Source: Nematostella vectensis (taxonomy: Eukaryota > Cnidaria > Anthozoa > Actiniaria > Edwardsiidae). From it: a stretch of 64,000 bases of DNA. The stretch spans positions 188,001 through 252,000 of the forward strand of contig NC_064041.1 in assembly GCF_932526225.1 (NCBI RefSeq), written 5' to 3'. Shown piece after piece: positions 23,896 through 34,600 of this stretch. Under the pieces are notes generated by a model. That model saw only the letters and a program-made list of their open reading frames with translations, was not told where the DNA came from and ran no database searches. How positions within the stretch are numbered: position 1 is the stretch's first letter; each line of letters opens with the position of its first letter. Made by a program: the position numbers and the translations under genes.

Positions 23896-24320
23896 ATGAA
23901 GAAATTATCCCGAAGTGTCGCGAAGTGTGGCCGAAATCGTTAGGGCCGAAACCGAGAAGATAAAAGCGTCAAGAACCGGATTTCTATGGGCGCTAACCAA
24001 GAAAAAGAATGACGCGAGACGTTTGGCAACATAAAATGGAAATATAGAAGAAGTTAAGAAGAAACTTCAGGAAGCTATTGATAAATTCGAGAAAGCATGC
24101 GATGTTTATTGGGAAGTCCTAGACGAACCAGGAGAAAGAAAGGAAGCGCTCAAATATTATCAGAAGACCTACAAGGAGTTCATCGTTTTCGAAGAGAAAA
24201 TACTGAACTGGATCGCAAGTGCTGAAGAGCGGGAAACAGAAATTTAACCATCGGACTCTGTGAGTCGAGTTAGTCGGCGTAGTCGTCGTTCGTCGTCATC
24301 GGTACGATCTGCGGTCAGCG
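23896..24320 (+). pseudogene. BEL/Pao-like gag N-terminal remnant
   Basis: Across one or two frame changes the text reads VRAETEKIKASRTGFLWAL, then LQEAIDKFEKACDVYWEVL, KYYQKTYKEFIVFEEKIL and a Ser/Arg-rich VSRVSRRSRRSSSSVRSAVS tail. This helix-rich segment followed by SRRSR repeats resembles the start of BEL-like gag polyproteins in invertebrate genomes. Stops (TAA near 24032 and 24245) show decay. The rest of gag and pol is absent, so it is a fragment. Assignment is by memory. Confidence 0.55.
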
Positions 24321-24589
24321 ACCTATATAAAAAATATTTGAACCGAGGGCTGAAAACTGTCAATTCTTGGGCTTGACCGCCATGTATGACAGGTAGGCAT
24401 GGTCATGTATGCCGTTCCTGTAGTTGATTAAGCTAACTTTTTTTTACTTTATCTACTAAATAATGCATCACAACAAGCGATTTAACCTTGGGGCATTTAT
24501 GGAAAAAAAGAAGCAGCAGTAGTAGTAGGGCACCTACATATCCAGTATTTTCCTTATCAAATTTTGAAATCTTATTTTCCAGGTAGCAG

Positions 24590-24950
24590 AATTGGGCAGA
24601 GAGTCAGAGGAAGCGGAGGATGCAGAGAGTCCGATGAAGAGTTGGGATTTAAAACAATGAAAGAAGCAAGATTGGAGAGAGCCATCAAGAAGAGAAAGAG
24701 AAAAATTACGTTATACAGAACTGGAAAGCTCACCACTAGTTCCTCTGTTAGTTGTAGTCGTAGGAAGGAGTTAGTAGCGAGTGCAAAGTCCATGGCGGTG
24801 TTGGTGCAGAATCTTTTGCCACACAAGTTGGCCTTGATGAAACAGCAATTAAGACATGTATACCATGTACACCTAGCCCCGTTACGATATAAAAGTGCAA
24901 AACAAATTTGTCATATCATCTACGAAGCTCCCAAGATGCGGCCACATTGA
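24590..24950 (+). other. Possible exon or relic frame, unrecognised
   Basis: An open stretch of 120 codons begins just after TTATTTTCCAG, a good acceptor. It is lysine/arginine-rich (MKEARLERAIKKRKRKITL, RRKELVASAKSMAVLV). No neighbouring exon on this strand could be linked to it and no domain is recognised. It may be noncoding. Confidence 0.25.
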
Positions 24951-25635
24951 AAACAACAGTAAACTTGCAGGAATTCTAAATACAGAATGGATTACATTAT
25001 TTATATGGAAGCAGCCGAGTTAAACAAAAACGACATTTTAGCTAAATTTTTAATCTTTATCTTTTTATCTTTAATTTCGTTTTTCTTTAAAATATCAGCT
25101 GCATAAAGTTTGTTATCACTTGTCGCGTTATTGACCATGGAAATTCAATTTTCAAATTTTATTTTATTCCATTCCAAACTATGCCATGAGCACCTGGCAT
25201 TAGTCCCAAGATGCATTGTATTTTTGGACGTCCGTCATCTTGTTTTAAACGAACAAGGAGATGATGAAAAACAGTTTTTATTATATTTAGATGTCAGCAA
25301 TAGTTGTTTTCGGTCAAAATCTTAAGATTGTTGGTGTGAAAGGTTTTGTTTAATGATATCAAGCCTTAAAAAATCAAATTTTCATTAGACATTTTCATTA
25401 CAGACTTTGAGGTCTGTAAGTTCCCGTTAGCTGTTGTTTTATAGACAAAATATATTTACAAAATATGATGGAATCGATATGTAAAACAATTTATTATACA
25501 TTAGCACAACCTTTGATTGTAGATACACCAGGCGGATAGTGAGAAAGCAACTGAAATCATGCCTCCACAAACAAAAAACGGCTAAAATCTGCCAGCAAGA
25601 AAGATTGTCCAGGTCCTTAGTGCAAACGATTGATT

Positions 25636-25900
25636 GGTCTTTGTGTGTTTTTTGTCAATGAAATTTTTGGAAGCTTCCGAGAGGATTTAAAAAGCTGCCC
25701 GAATCCGAGGAGACCAATCATTGATTGTAAATATTGGTGTCACTGACCTTTGTGTGTTTTTTGTCAAAAAAAAAGAAAGCACAAAGGAGTCAAGACTCTC
25801 AATATAGTGAAATTTTTGGAAGCTTCCGAGAGGATTTAAGAAGCTGCCCGAATCCGAGAAGACCAATCATTGATTGTAAATATTGGTGCCACTGACCTGA
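25636..25900. repeat. Tandem duplication, 149-bp period
   Basis: TGAAATTTTTGGAAGCTTCC and the next 70 bases occur at 25659 and 25808 with about five differences (ending CACTGACCT). The GAAGCTTCC core is a perfect palindrome resembling a heat-shock-element-like dyad, which could be chance. Confidence 0.8.
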
Positions 25901-25938
25901 TCGCTTTAAATGCTAAATACCACAGCGCATGTAAAGCA

Positions 25939-25988
25939 GAATTTCAGAAGCAGGCTGGTCCTTCAAAACCAAGTTTATTCAAGCTTGT
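25939..25988 (+). repeat. 50-bp dispersed repeat, copy 2
   Basis: Identical to 23230-23279. It lies 320 bp before the uncharacterised coding relic. Confidence 0.85.
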
Positions 25989-26307
25989 TGTCCCTAGTCA
26001 GTATTGTAAATGCGTCTGTAGATAACACACAAAAGCAAGAAGGAGTAGGCCGCAATCTGCCTAACGATGGTAGGCAAAAACCTGGTGATAACACGTCTGT
26101 TCTGTATCATACATGCTGTATCATGCGACAACAAGAAGAGCACCGGTATATCTATCAGCCCATTATCCGTCGACGATGCATCACTGAAGAAAGGGAGAAG
26201 TCTCATACCCGATTCCCTTGTCAATTTTCTGTCATACCCGATTTTTAAGCCAGAAAAAAAAAGCGGTCTCAGAAAATTCCAAATCTAATTCTGAGAAATA
26301 GAGGCGA

Positions 26308-27640
26308 GTGGCTATGCTTGGGCAGGATATTGTGTATGCAGTAACCGGTAGTCAAGTTAAGACACCGAAGCACATAGGCTTGGCTGTTACGCTCCACCAC
26401 TTAACGGGCTCTAAGGAAGTTGTTATGGGATGCGCTTCTTACGACGATGTCATGATTGTGAACACAGCTTGGGCAAAAGGGATGACAGCAGGAGCCGAAG
26501 ATACAGGTATAATTGTCCCATCAAACAAAAGTCCCGGTTTGCTTGTACAGTTTGCCGCGGATAATAATGACCTCTATGAGCAAACTCTTGGTGGCTACCA
26601 ACGCACTACCCACGAAACAACCGTAGCCGTATATCAGCGCCAGCTGTTCGGACCGCCCCCCCCCCCCCCCCCAAAGGCCCATGCCGACCACTCTGCCAAG
26701 CGGCGACCTTTAGAGCAACCAGTTAAGGGTCAGGTTATCGAAGAATGCAGCATAGGCGGGAAGCGTCCAGCGGTGACAACATTTGTTGGCAAAGCTAGAG
26801 AGAGCTGCTTAATACCCCAAGAAGAGTCATCACAGTCTATGGTCAAGAAGGACCTTGCGTGGTTTCTCCTGGGGTACATTGGAGTGCGTTTAATGCTAAG
26901 ATGACGTCACATATTGATATTCCAAGCACTGTTATTGGTTACTGCCCAATGATTGCTGGCTCACCGACAGAGTACAGCACAGTTTATAATGTTCTTAAAA
27001 CTTTACTAGAGATGTCCAAACACCTTGGACAAAGTATTGCCATAGATACTTTTTACCTAGCCATTTATACTAAAGCTAAAGAAATTCAATGGTGCTACCC
27101 TTCAAGAGTTTAAAGACCTCGTTATTCGCCTAGGAGGATTTTAAATAGCGCTCAACTAGCTAGCTGTAATCGGAAAGAAGTTTCAGGAAAGCGGACTGTC
27201 TTCATAGAATCTGGAATTTATGGCTCGAGTTCCACGGCAGCTCTCCTCCAGGGAAAATCATACAATCGCGGGGTGAAAAAACACAACCTCTCGATGGAAG
27301 CGCTACTGAGGCTCCAGTGGTTAGCTTTCCTCGTTTGGATCAAGAAAGAGGAGGAAACAAGTGCTGAAGAAAATGGGTTGTGCAATTTCCAGTTGATTAA
27401 CGCAACAATCCAGCGCTACATGCAAGCCACTTTACAAAAGAGGAAAGATGCGTACCTCGTATTGTGCAACACCACCCAGGATGTCGATACCCTTTTAAGA
27501 AGATTCAAAGAAAGCAAGTCTTCAAAGCTATTTAGGTTCTGGGACGATAATATTAAGATGGTTCTCCTTCTCTTGAAGTTCATCAGCGCAAAACGCAAAG
27601 GCAATTGGCAGTTACATCTGGCGGCAACGGTATAGTTGAT
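26308..27640 (+). pseudogene. Uncharacterised repetitive protein-coding relic
   Basis: Three or more frames on the plus strand join into one sensible protein: HIGLAVTLHHLTGSKEVV, CASYDDVMIVNTAWAK, IIVPSNKSPGLLVQFAADNN, TTHETTVAVYQRQ, then WSAFNAKMTSH (26859 frame), KHLGQSIAIDTFYLAIYTKA, DLVIRLGGF, QESGL-DLLIESGIYG and LSMEALLRLQWLAFLVWIKK (27273 frame). A run of 16 cytosines at 26657 lies in the first frame. I recall proteins with these blocks (LTGS, SYDD, a proline-rich SN.SPG block, DNNDxxEET, TTH) recurring in many invertebrate genomes as unnamed, repeat-like genes. No catalytic domain is recognised. Frameshifts and stops mark this copy as dead. Confidence 0.6.
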
Positions 27641-27680
27641 CCCGCATTCTGAATTACTCCCGATGGCTACCTGTTTTTTA

Positions 27681-27815
27681 GCGGAGCCAGCGCGACCGCA
27701 GGCCGCGCGCGAAGCTCCATATAACTAAATTAAATTAAATTATGCGATTCAATTTTTTTTGGTCATTGCGCGGGTATCCTGTGGTGTCGCCCGCCTGCCC
27801 GTGGAGCCAGCATAA
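27681..27815. repeat. GC-rich dispersed repeat, copy A
   Basis: GCGGAGCCAGCGCGACCGCA then GGCCGCGCGCGAAGCTCCAT, an AT-rich gap, then CGCGGGTATCCTGTGGTGTC. Two other copies lie at about 50,231 and 54,764. Confidence 0.75.
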
Positions 27816-28449
27816 TTTGCAATAACTTAGCAAAACGCCACCTAGTGAAATAATAGTAGTAAAGGTAGTCTATCTATAGGGTGGATTCCAGTCCCCCGGC
27901 CGCGCGGTCGTGTCGCGTTCTGATTGGTTGTTGAAAATGGCGTGCTGTGATTGGTCGGATTTGATAGGGCGGAAGTAACGTCACGGGTGGACTTTTGCCC
28001 TTGACCTTTGGACTTTAGGGGGAGGGGTGGTGATTGGTGGGATTTGATAGGGCTGAAGTGACGTAAACAGTCCACACCATATTTGGAGTAAAATCTATTT
28101 TATTAAAAGAAACAACATGGATACAAGGGTCCATAAAAAGTACGTTATTTATCAAGTATCTATCGTAGTGTTCTTAGCGTTCCCATAGAATGTTCGAAAA
28201 GTCAATGGCAGGTACTGCGTCAGCCTTCTACGTGGATGATTAGCCTTAGGTCATTATGACTTGGTGAAGGTGTTGGGTTACCTGTGGTAGCAGACTGTTC
28301 TTGGGATGGTGTTGGGTTACCTAAGTGGCTTAACGTCAGATATATGAAGAGCAAAGGAGTGATGTATGGTTTACAAGATTGATACAATGAAAAAATAACA
28401 CATTAACAATATAATAATAATAACAATAACGAATCTAAATTAAACTAAA
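27816..28449. other. Intergenic, GC-richer patch
   Basis: Contains a partial tandem duplication: GTGATTGGTCGGATTTGATA near 27,949 and GTGATTGGTGGGATTTGATA near 28,030, each followed by GGGC(G/T)GAAGT(A/G)ACGT. The ACGTCA-like and ATTGG motifs recall CRE and CCAAT boxes; a promoter is possible but no gene follows. Confidence 0.35.
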
Positions 28450-30180
28450 AAAATTGTCTTGTAGTAGAGGTCGTTAGCGGAATTCCAATGACTTTTTAAA
28501 CTTTGGAGCGAATTGTTAAGATATGCTGCTTCCAAGAGGTTTTCATTAATAAAAACTCCTAAGAACTTGGTACGGTCAACACGAGATATATTATTGTTAA
28601 CTTTGACATAAATGATCAACTATGATTTTATTTCTTGGGGGAAGAAACAAAATACATTTAGTTTTATCAGTTTGTGTAAATTGAACCATTTTGAGACAAA
28701 AAAGCTCTCTATCGACAATAGTTATATACATACAGTTTGTCCAGGAGAATGAAATGATCTACTGTTGTAAATGCTATTTTAAAGGTCAATAGTGCACTCA
28801 TTATATTCAAATCCACTATAGATGTTATTAACAAGTTCACGTATAGCCATGTAGGCGGATAAATTCTGTCTGAAACCATATTGACGGTAGTTAAGAATGT
28901 TGAACTTGAAAAGAAATCATATAGTCTGGAGTAGAACAACTTTTCCAAAATTTTTAAGAAGATATTTGCATTATTGAAAATGAAAAAAATCAGTCTGTTT
29001 CAAATAGTTTTGATGTAAAAGTGTTCACATTGGCTGGATTTATTGGTCTAGTATATCTCTTCCTAAGAAGAGGTTCTGCTTCCAATGGGACGATAATCAG
29101 AAAGATCGAAATACAGTAAACCACTGACGATAAGATGTTTGTAAAAATATCGTCAATGAGCGTAGCGGTCGAGGAAGTGATTCGTGTAGGCTTGGAAATA
29201 AGACGAAATAGAGTTTTAGAGAACACCATGTCAACAAATCTTTGGTGCTATGGTGAGAGTTTTAATTCAGCCCGGTTTATATTGAAACCTCCAATACTAT
29301 AGGTTAGTTTGTTTTCAAAGCTAATTTTGGATAGAAGGGAGGTAATGGACTCATTAAATTCATTTACAGTGGTATCAGGTGTCGTCTATAGGAAGCCAGT
29401 TAATGTTTTTGTTGTTTGGTTGGATGATTTCAATGAATATACATTCATGTGTTTTCTCATCTTTTGATTTCAAATTAAAATTTAAAGTCTACAGCACACT
29501 TACAAACATTCTCACACCACTACCTTGTTTATGTTGTCTATTATGAGAATGAAAGGAGTAACCAGGTAGTTGTGGATTACTGTCATTTGAGTCATTTAGC
29601 CAGGTTTCAGAAAGACCAATGGAAAACTTTTTTTCGAGGGTATCCAAGAATTTAGATAGATTTGTGAAATTTCTATTCATACTCCGATTTTTTTGTTAGG
29701 AATACAAAGAAAGATTTGGGGGAGTCTGGAATCTTGTTAAACTCCTTTTAAGTTAGATAAACACAATTTGAAATAAGTGAAGAATTTTGATCAAGGAGGT
29801 TAGAATCAGGATCAAGAATTGAGTCAAGTTAAAGTCGACGAGTCTCAGAATCTTCCAAAAAAGGGTTGCAATGTTTGTTTTATCAAGAGTTCTTTATTAA
29901 AAAATTTTCATGATCATAAATCATAAAGAGTAAAGTCAGTGTTTCAACAGTGATTAAAAGGAAATGTTTCAGATGTGCATTTGCAGCAGAACCAGGATTC
30001 ATCCGATGTTGAGAATTTACCATGATCGGCGCATGTAAAAGGAATACATTTAAGATGGTTCCACTGATGACAGGTCACATAGGGTAGCTCTGTGATTATC
30101 AGAGACTGATTGTCAAATATTTGCAAACAGTGCAACCAGCTTTTAACTCGGGCGTCCTGTAGAATGCCTTGTGAAGCTTT
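28450..30180 (-). pseudogene. Non-LTR retrotransposon (CR1/L2-like) with PHD-like finger
   Basis: Reading on the minus strand from 30,180: a cysteine/histidine-rich block (TCHQWNHLKCIPF, DESWFCCKCTSETFPF) like the PHD-type finger carried ahead of the endonuclease in many CR1/L2-type elements; endonuclease pieces NFTNLSKFLDTLEKKFSI, GLSETWLNDSN and LISKPTRITSSTATLIDDIF; reverse-transcriptase start EKLFYSRLYDFF and FKIAFTTVDHFILLDKLY; then, after a deletion that removes the catalytic centre, the thumb region WFNLHKLIKLN and RTKFLGVFINENL near 28,570. Several frame changes and stops. Dead copy. Confidence 0.8.
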
Positions 30181-31410
30181 CTGTATTCTTATGTAAATGC
30201 AACCATCCTTATATGATTAATGCAATATTTAAATGCTCAAGTGTCAATGTCATCATTGAACATGTCATGCATGTCATGTTCAATGTCATCTCCGCGTACA
30301 CCGGAAAAAAAGATGAAATCAAAGCCAGATAACAGTATCACACTCAATCAGCTCAAGGCAATGCCATCTCCGCGCACCCCGAAAAAGAGCAGTAGAAACT
30401 AAAATGTGTTGTTCTAAAGGAATCCCATGTTTTTAGAATTAAATTAAATACCCTTCACAGCGGAAACGGAAGCGTCATAAGTGATGAAAATCAAGTGTCT
30501 TCCCAGAATGCACTAGTAATGTCTAATGTGGTTTCTATTGAAAGTCATATAAAGACTTTAAGACAGCAGTGAAATGCATAGGTTGTAGAAAAGAACTTTC
30601 ATTGCGCAATTGTAAATTAGAGCTGGTAACTTTCAACTCTTGCTCTACTACATTTCTTAAAGATGCAGCAGGAATCACAAAAACCTGCATGCTGCTATTA
30701 CGAAACAAACAATGGTTCATGTACAATACAGCTCAGTAATTTGTTAACTGACCGTTTGCAAGCTTTTTTTTTAATACGGTTTTCGTCCTCATTTCATACC
30801 ACAATGTGTGGCTTTTTCTTTGGAAACAAATATGCCACTAGAATGTCAATGATATGTTGCGAAGTACAAATGACAAAAACACAACCACAGATTTAGAATT
30901 GTTGGAAGGATTGCTACAAATCAGATTAACAGTGTACAAGGAATTCATTTACAGAAACTGCAATGGGATTAAATATGGCCATGCTTAATCAATGCTGCAG
31001 ACATAAATTGAAAATAAATAGAAACAGTAAGCGAAGTAGCAGTGACAGCAATCTCAGCAACTTGATTGAACTGTTTCTATTCATGCTGACAATTAATTTT
31101 TGGGCAATTCAGGGGCCAGTAGCGCATAAAAAAATAAGTAAATAGGGCATCAAAAGGGATGCGCTCAGCTATATTTTTTTCTTAATAAATACATTGTCTT
31201 TACAATTATTCAATTACAATGGCGTCCGAGTAAATGCTCTAGCAGCATCTAGTTGTGGCATATAATGATAAAGTAATAAAACTAATTTATAATTGACTCA
31301 TACTTAATTATATAAATATTTATTATTATACAATATTAATATTTATTATAAATAATACTTCTTATTATTTTAATTAGTAGTCATTGAGAAATTTAGCACG
31401 TTTGAAGATT
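30181..31410. other. Intergenic, no supported gene
   Basis: AT-rich. An open frame at 30220-30402 (+) has two S/T-P motifs (SPRTPEKK, SPRTPKKSS) but no splice or homology support. 31,310-31,380 is a run of A and T with several short palindromes. Confidence 0.4.
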
Positions 31411-31789
31411 TAAAATGAAAAAGAAATGAGATCATTGACACAGATGACAGGCATATGACAACGAATAGATTTGATTAAATCAAACCTGTATATCAAACCC
31501 ACCGTCTGGCTTGTTTCAGTCATCGACTTTAAATGAAAAATTATCGGCCGGGGGTTGGAAGATTTTCGACCTACTTGGTGGGAACGGCACAAGTTGTTTG
31601 GCAACAGGAAACCCCAAGCTGTTCTTGAAAAAATCCTATGATTTGGCATCAGCATCCTTGCCCTCTGACTCTGCGAGTTCAAAGAAGGAACGTTCTTCTG
31701 CGATTGTATTGCTCAAGATCATATATTTGAGTACGGAGGGTAACGTTGGCCTATTCAATCTCGTCCAATAACCTCCAGTCAACGCTTTG

Positions 31790-32215
31790 GAAGTACGAAA
31801 ACTCCTTCGCATGGTGAACTACAGTTCAGGATTAAAAAAAACGCTCCATGGGAGAGAGGTCAAAGACACAACGACGCCTTTCGCAGCTCAAGAAAGCTGT
31901 ACCTCTGGCACCAGTAACATCATACTTCGACCCGGCAAGCGCACTGAGTTCAGAGTAGATGCCAGTCCCTTTGGGCTCAGAGCGATACTCGCCTAAATAA
32001 ATATAAACACTGGCTCAAAGCACATGGTCGCATATGCAAGCAGGTCGTTGCAGTGGAGCAGCGATACAGTCAGACACAACAAGGGGCACTGATTGTGACT
32101 TGTGGATGTGAACACTTAAACCTCTACATCCACGGCAAGCCTGTAACTGTCATCACGGACCACAAGCCTCTAGTTGCGATACATGAGGAGCCCCAGCCGG
32201 CCTGAAATGGCTTTG
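31790..32215 (+). pseudogene. Ty3/gypsy RNase H fragment
   Basis: The segment joins the end of a gypsy reverse transcriptase to RNase H: VRKLLRMVNYSSGL (connection), GKRTEFRVDASPFGLRAILA (RNase H start, first Asp in VDAS), HMVAYASRSLQWS, then YIHGKPVTVITDHKPLV-like text near 32,130 across frameshifts. No LTRs or integrase nearby. Dead fragment. Confidence 0.75.
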
Positions 32216-32711
32216 CACACCTTTTTTAGGCGTGCAAAAATACACCTTAGCAAGGGATTATTGGTCAAAAGGTGTATAAAATCTGTCAGCACACGCGGGG
32301 TCGTATAACACAACTACTGTTTATATCTTTCAACGTCACGGAGCCTGGAGCACGATATGTGTTCCTAACTCCAAACTCGCCACGTTTCGCTCATGGACAG
32401 AGACACTTATAAATATATTATTAAAGCCGAAGAGAAATTTAAAATCGAAAGGCTATTTACCCTAGCACGATTGGATGGTTAGCCTGCCGTGGTAAGATTT
32501 TTATGGGTTACCAAACAACAATTATACGAGTACCGAACGAACAACTACTCCGAGACCAAATAAACCGCCAGCTGCGCAAAAAGCATACAAGATGAATTTT
32601 TTTCTTACAAATTTATATTTGTCAAGCTACACATTCTTTCTAATCTTTTTTCTGGTCATTTTCTAGCAGAAAAATTTGTAGCGTCCTTTATAAAAACCCA
32701 ATTGAAGAGAA

Positions 32712-32977
32712 GTAGTCGTCAACATAAATCCCACTGAAAACAAATCAATGGCGTTAGTATTCTTGCTGCCAGGGACTCGAACTTCTGGGCGGTATATTCG
32801 GCGGAGAAAGCTTCTCTCATGATAAAGCTTCAGAGTGCTTGCGGCAGCTTTTTCCGAAGTCGATGATAACAGGGCAGTTTTGCCCTTCCCGCTCCTCGAC
32901 TAAAACGTTATTGGATTTGATGTCACTGTGGAGATTTCCTTTGTGATGTATATAGTCAAACGTATTGCAGATCTTTT
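32712..32977 (-). pseudogene. Protein kinase catalytic-loop fragment
   Basis: Minus-strand text reads YIHHKGNLHSDIKSNNVLV, then CPVIIDFGKSCRKH, the HxDxKxxN catalytic loop and the DFG magnesium-binding motif. After a frame change comes YRPEVRVPGSKNTNAID and LFSVGFML, matching the APE-like and D-x-(W/F)-S-x-G segments (subdomains VIII-IX). At least one frameshift and one stop separate the two. The N-lobe and C-terminal half are missing here, so it is a relic or a broken exon of a serine/threonine or tyrosine-kinase-like family. Confidence 0.7.
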
Positions 32978-33111
32978 AAAACACTGTATTGAGCTGTAGT
33001 TTTGAAAGTATCGAAAATGAAATAAATACAGTACAGTATTTACATATACCTTGATTGGCTATTAGTTTGGATAACTGCATCACATCTCATTTGCAGGTTT
33101 TAAATAGTAAT

Positions 33112-33668
33112 TATGTTTTAGCTGAAGTCTTCAAGGCGTGCCGCCCAAAACAACAATGAAAACATAAAGCACGTTACACAACCTTATATGAAAAAATATA
33201 TCCAGCAATATGTTTCAGATGAAGTCTTCAAGGCATGCCGCCCAAAACAACAGTGAGAACATAAAGCACATTACACTACCTCCTATATGAAAAAAAATCA
33301 TCCAGCAATATGTTTCAGATGAAGTCTTCAAGGCGTGCCGCCCAAAACAACAGTGAGAACATAAAGCACATAACACAACCTCCTATATGAAAAAAATATA
33401 TATCCAGCAATATGTTCCAGATGAAGTCTTCAAGGCGTGCCTACCAAAACAACAGTGAGAACAAAGCACATAACACAACCTTCTATATGAAAAAATATAT
33501 ATCCAGCAATATGTTTCAGATGAAGTCTTCAAGGCGTGCCGCCCAAAACAACAATGAAAACATAAAACACATTACAACCTTCTATATGAAAAAATATATT
33601 CAGCAATATGTTTCAGATGAAGTCTTCAAGGCGTGCCGCCCAAAACAAAATAGAACAAAAATATATAT
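33112..33668. repeat. Minisatellite, about 98-bp unit, six copies
   Basis: Units start TATGTTTCAGATGAAGTCTT at 33112 (variant), 33209, 33309, 33411 (variant), 33510 and 33607. Each contains CGTGCCGCCCAAAACAACA and CTATATGAAAAAATATAT blocks. Confidence 0.9.
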
Positions 33669-33720
33669 ATACTTATTGACGATAAGTGATTATTTGAAAG
33701 CTGATTGCTACAATACCAAA

Positions 33721-33914
33721 CTTCCGTCCGCCCAATTTCTCTCTAGCTTTTCGATATTTACCGAAAGCGATTCCACTTTCGCTCTTACTTCATCCTCTGC
33801 CAGTGTTTTCGAGCATGGGTTGGGATCAACCTCCTTTTCGATTCCCGGCAGTACGTTAAGAAGTCTGAAGGAATCCCTACTTGCTGAAATCTCCCCGATT
33901 ACTCCAAACGCTTA
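33721..33914 (-). pseudogene. Possible upstream exon of the kinase relic
   Basis: About 62 open codons on the minus strand: GVIGEISASRDSFRLLNVLP, KTLAEDEVRAKVESLSVNIE, KLERNWADGS. The pattern is helical and coiled-coil-like. It lies just upstream of the minisatellite and the kinase fragment on the same strand, so it may be part of the same broken gene. No domain is recognised. Confidence 0.4.
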
Positions 33915-34079
33915 AAGGACGTAGACTTCTTCTGTTCTAGCCCTTTTCCAGGCAACGCGATCTGCTTAAAACCATTTGATCGAAGCTGAATCGCCGGCAA
34001 GCGTCCTCACATTCTTCGGCGCTATCTTAAAGCTTCGGCCAGGATGCTTCAAAGAACTTCAAATTGACGAATTTTCGTG

Positions 34080-34600
34080 GTCGTAAACGGCATAAGTCAA
34101 TATTAAGTGCGTACCATCTTTTGTTTGGGTCAATCCTCAGTGAAATCACCTCAAATAACATCATGAAATCGGAAAGGAGGTCTTAGCCGACTAGTCAAAT
34201 GTTGTAGACTGAATCAATAGAGCGCGCACTTTGATTCATACTTGGCGCTATGTTCTACCATATTACCATATATAGCATAACCCAATATTTATAGAAGCCA
34301 AGTGTCGATAGAAAATACACACTGTACACACCTGGCACCGATCAAAGTGCTGTCATAAAATATATTCAATTAACACAAAAATGCTTGACGCATGCTGGGA
34401 ACAAGCATCTCCGCTGGTACCGTTTTCTCCCTCTGGGGCTCCTCATGACAGCAATCCGATGTCCAAGCCACCAGCGCGCATAAAGAGATGGTGTTCACAT
34501 CCAGTTGACTATTGTTGTGGTTGAGCGCCTCTAGGCAGCACTTTCCAACTGTGACAAGAAATCGCAAAATTATCGAAGTTTCCTCCATCCTCACCCTAAA
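34080..34600. other. Intergenic, nothing supported
   Basis: No repeat or coding region can be named. A minus-strand frame at 34370-34594 shows no recognisable domain. Confidence 0.4.

Noticed and set aside
30220-30402. Frame with SPRTPEKK and SPRTPKKSS motifs
   Set aside because: It looks like a phosphorylated tail, but there is no acceptor, no partner exon and it is only 60 codons long.
33412-33915. 167-codon plus-strand frame
   Set aside because: The first two thirds are the 98-bp minisatellite read in frame; the rest is antisense to the coiled-coil-like frame.
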